Source of the DNA: an uncultured Oscillospiraceae bacterium
GTDB lineage: Bacteria; Bacillota; Clostridia; Oscillospirales; Oscillospiraceae
Length of the DNA stretch: 13,015 nucleotides
Direction of reading: 5' to 3'
NCBI GenBank assembly: GCA_905234005.1
Contig: CAJOFW010000020.1
Span: 1-13,015 of the forward strand
In this document: one piece after another, positions 11,880 through 13,015 of the stretch
Numbering within the stretch: position 1 is the first letter of the stretch
How the letters are laid out: every line of letters starts with the position of its first letter
Notes under the pieces: generated by a model
What the model saw: the letters and a program-made list of their open reading frames with translations, nothing else
The model's database searches: none
What the model was told of the DNA's origin: nothing
Position numbers and translations under genes: made by a program

Positions 11880-13015
11880 ATGGAAACCAATCTGCATTAC
11901 AGGGACGCCCGGGAGCTTCTGCTGTCATACGCCCCCGCGCCGACGCGTACACGCCGCGTCTCGATCGACACGGAGCGGCTCGTCGGCTCGATTCTGGCCG
12001 AACGCGTCACCGCCGCGCACGACGTGCCGCCGTTTGACCGCAGCCCGTTCGACGGCTACGCCTTCCGGGCCGCCGACACGGCGGACGCCTCCCGGGAGCG
12101 TCCCGTCACCCTCCGCGTGCTCGAGGAGATCCCCGCCGGGTCCATGTGGACGCGGACGGTCACGCCGGGCACGGCGGTCAAGATTCTGACCGGCGCCCCG
12201 GTACCGCCCGGCGCGGACGCCGTGACGAAGTACGAGGACACCGAGTTCACCGCCGATTCCGTCACGATCTTCTCGTCCTTCTCCCCGGGCGAGAACGTCG
12301 TTCCGCAGGGCGAGGACGTGAAGACCGGCGACGCGCTGGCCCTGCCCGGCACAGTCATCGACCCGGCGCTTTTGGGCGTGCTCGCGGCGCAGCACATCAC
12401 CGAGCCGCTTGTGTACGTCCCGCCGACCGTCGCCGTCATCACGACAGGCAGCGAGCTTGTATCGCCCGGTGAGACGCTGACCGGCGGCAAAATCGTCAAT
12501 ACGAACATCTACACCTTCCGCGCCGAGGTCGAAAAGCTCGGCTGCGGCTGCGTCGCGTCGTCCGTCGGCGACGACCCCGACCGCATCGCCGGGGCCATCC
12601 GGGAGGCGGCGGCGGCGTGCGACATGATCCTTTTGACCGGCGGTGTGTCCGTCGGCGACTACGACTACACGCCGGACGCCATGGAACGGGCCGGCTGCGA
12701 AATGCTGATCCGAACGCTGAAGCTCAAGCCCGGCGGCGCTTCGGCCTACGGTGTGCTCGACGGAAGGCTCGTGTGCGGACTGTCGGGCAACCCTGCCTCG
12801 TCGCTCACGAACTACTACGCCGTCGTCCTGCCCGCTCTGCGGAAGCTCTGCGGCCATCGTGAGCCGCGGCTGAGCGAGCTGCAGGTCACGCTTGCGGAGG
12901 ATTTCGGCAAGAAAAGCCCCAAGACAAGGCTGATTCGCGGCACACTCGATCTGTCCGACGGCACGGCCAGGATGCGCGTATCCCACGCGCAGGGAAACGG
13001 CGTGCTGCACAGCCT
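11880..13015 (+). CDS. moeA: Molybdopterin molybdotransferase MoeA, 3' truncated
   Basis: Inserts molybdenum into adenylylated molybdopterin, the last common step of molybdenum cofactor synthesis, in the cytoplasm. The frame is open from ATG at 11880 to the window end (378 complete codons of about 400 expected), so only the C-terminal end is missing. Landmarks are PPFDRSPFDGYAFR (50-63, with Asp58), KILTGAPVPPGADAV (101-115), VITTGSELVSPG (186-197), the MPT-binding loop LLTGGVSVGDYD (251-262, with Asp259) and LKPGGASAYG...GLSGNPASS. The ribosome site is weak (CAGGG at 11866-11870) and partly overlaps a possible stem with 11811-11817, so translation may also be controlled. Placement behind a Moco riboswitch and two Mo-enzyme operons fits cofactor supply to those enzymes. 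Confidence 0.94.
   Translation, partial: METNLHYRDARELLLSYAPAPTRTRRVSIDTERLVGSILAERVTAAHDVPPFDRSPFDGYAFRAADTADASRERPVTLRVLEEIPAGSMWTRTVTPGTAVKILTGAPVPPGADAVTKYEDTEFTADSVTIFSSFSPGENVVPQGEDVKTGDALALPGTVIDPALLGVLAAQHITEPLVYVPPTVAVITTGSELVSPGETLTGGKIVNTNIYTFRAEVEKLGCGCVASSVGDDPDRIAGAIREAAAACDMILLTGGVSVGDYDYTPDAMERAGCEMLIRTLKLKPGGASAYGVLDGRLVCGLSGNPASSLTNYYAVVLPALRKLCGHREPRLSELQVTLAEDFGKKSPKTRLIRGTLDLSDGTARMRVSHAQGNGVLHS

Noticed and set aside
1..13015. CRISPR arrays, tRNA or rRNA genes, insertion sequences and attachment sites
   Set aside because: No regular spaced repeats, transposase-like frames, terminal repeats or tRNA-like cloverleafs were seen by eye.

Overview
The window is GC-rich, with codons ending mostly in G or C. 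Nearly every gene is preceded by a strong AGGAGG-type ribosome site, and GTG or TTG starts are common. AT-rich promoters, an intrinsic terminator and a molybdenum-cofactor riboswitch punctuate it. Together these point to an anaerobic, high-GC member of the Firmicutes/Clostridia (an Oscillospiraceae-like gut or sediment bacterium would fit). The taxon is an inference from gene content and style. All supported genes lie on the + strand.

Layout. (1) Bases 2-3516: a molybdopterin oxidoreductase large subunit, cut at its 5' end by the window edge, overlaps by 4 nt a ferredoxin-like subunit with sixteen cluster cysteines. (2) Bases 3521-5738: a promoter region with a palindrome, then five small genes (about 152, 65, 154, 99 and 170 aa). 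One resembles a Nudix protein with a damaged catalytic box; I do not recognise the others. A second regulatory region with a tandem 16-nt repeat lies inside this group. (3) Bases 5753-9344: a second large/small pair that closely matches pyrogallol-phloroglucinol transhydroxylase (AthL/AthS) of Pelobacter acidigallici. The active-site His, Asp, Ser and Tyr are in place, and the small subunit has the twelve-cysteine, three-cluster pattern of AthS. (4) Bases 9451-10701: a thiolase. (5) Bases 10771-11698: a beta-keto acid cleavage enzyme (BKACE) broken by one frameshift near 11038. (6) Bases 11721-11861: a Moco riboswitch with terminator, then moeA (11880 to the window end, incomplete).

How it could work together. 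The pair at 5753-9344 would convert pyrogallol to phloroglucinol. In the known anaerobic phloroglucinol route the ring is reduced and opened to a six-carbon diketo acid (3,5-dioxohexanoate, triacetate), which a BKACE-family lyase splits with acetyl-CoA; a thiolase then converts acetoacetyl-CoA to acetyl-CoA. The BKACE and thiolase here fit those last steps. The ring reductase, ring-opening hydrolase and hydroxy-acid dehydrogenase are not in the window. moeA, which inserts molybdenum into the cofactor, supplies both Mo enzymes, and the riboswitch would tie that supply to free cofactor.

The least explained parts are the five-gene small-protein cassette between two related Mo-enzyme pairs, the operator-like motif shared by its two promoter regions, and the divergent first enzyme pair, whose substrate cannot be told from sequence.
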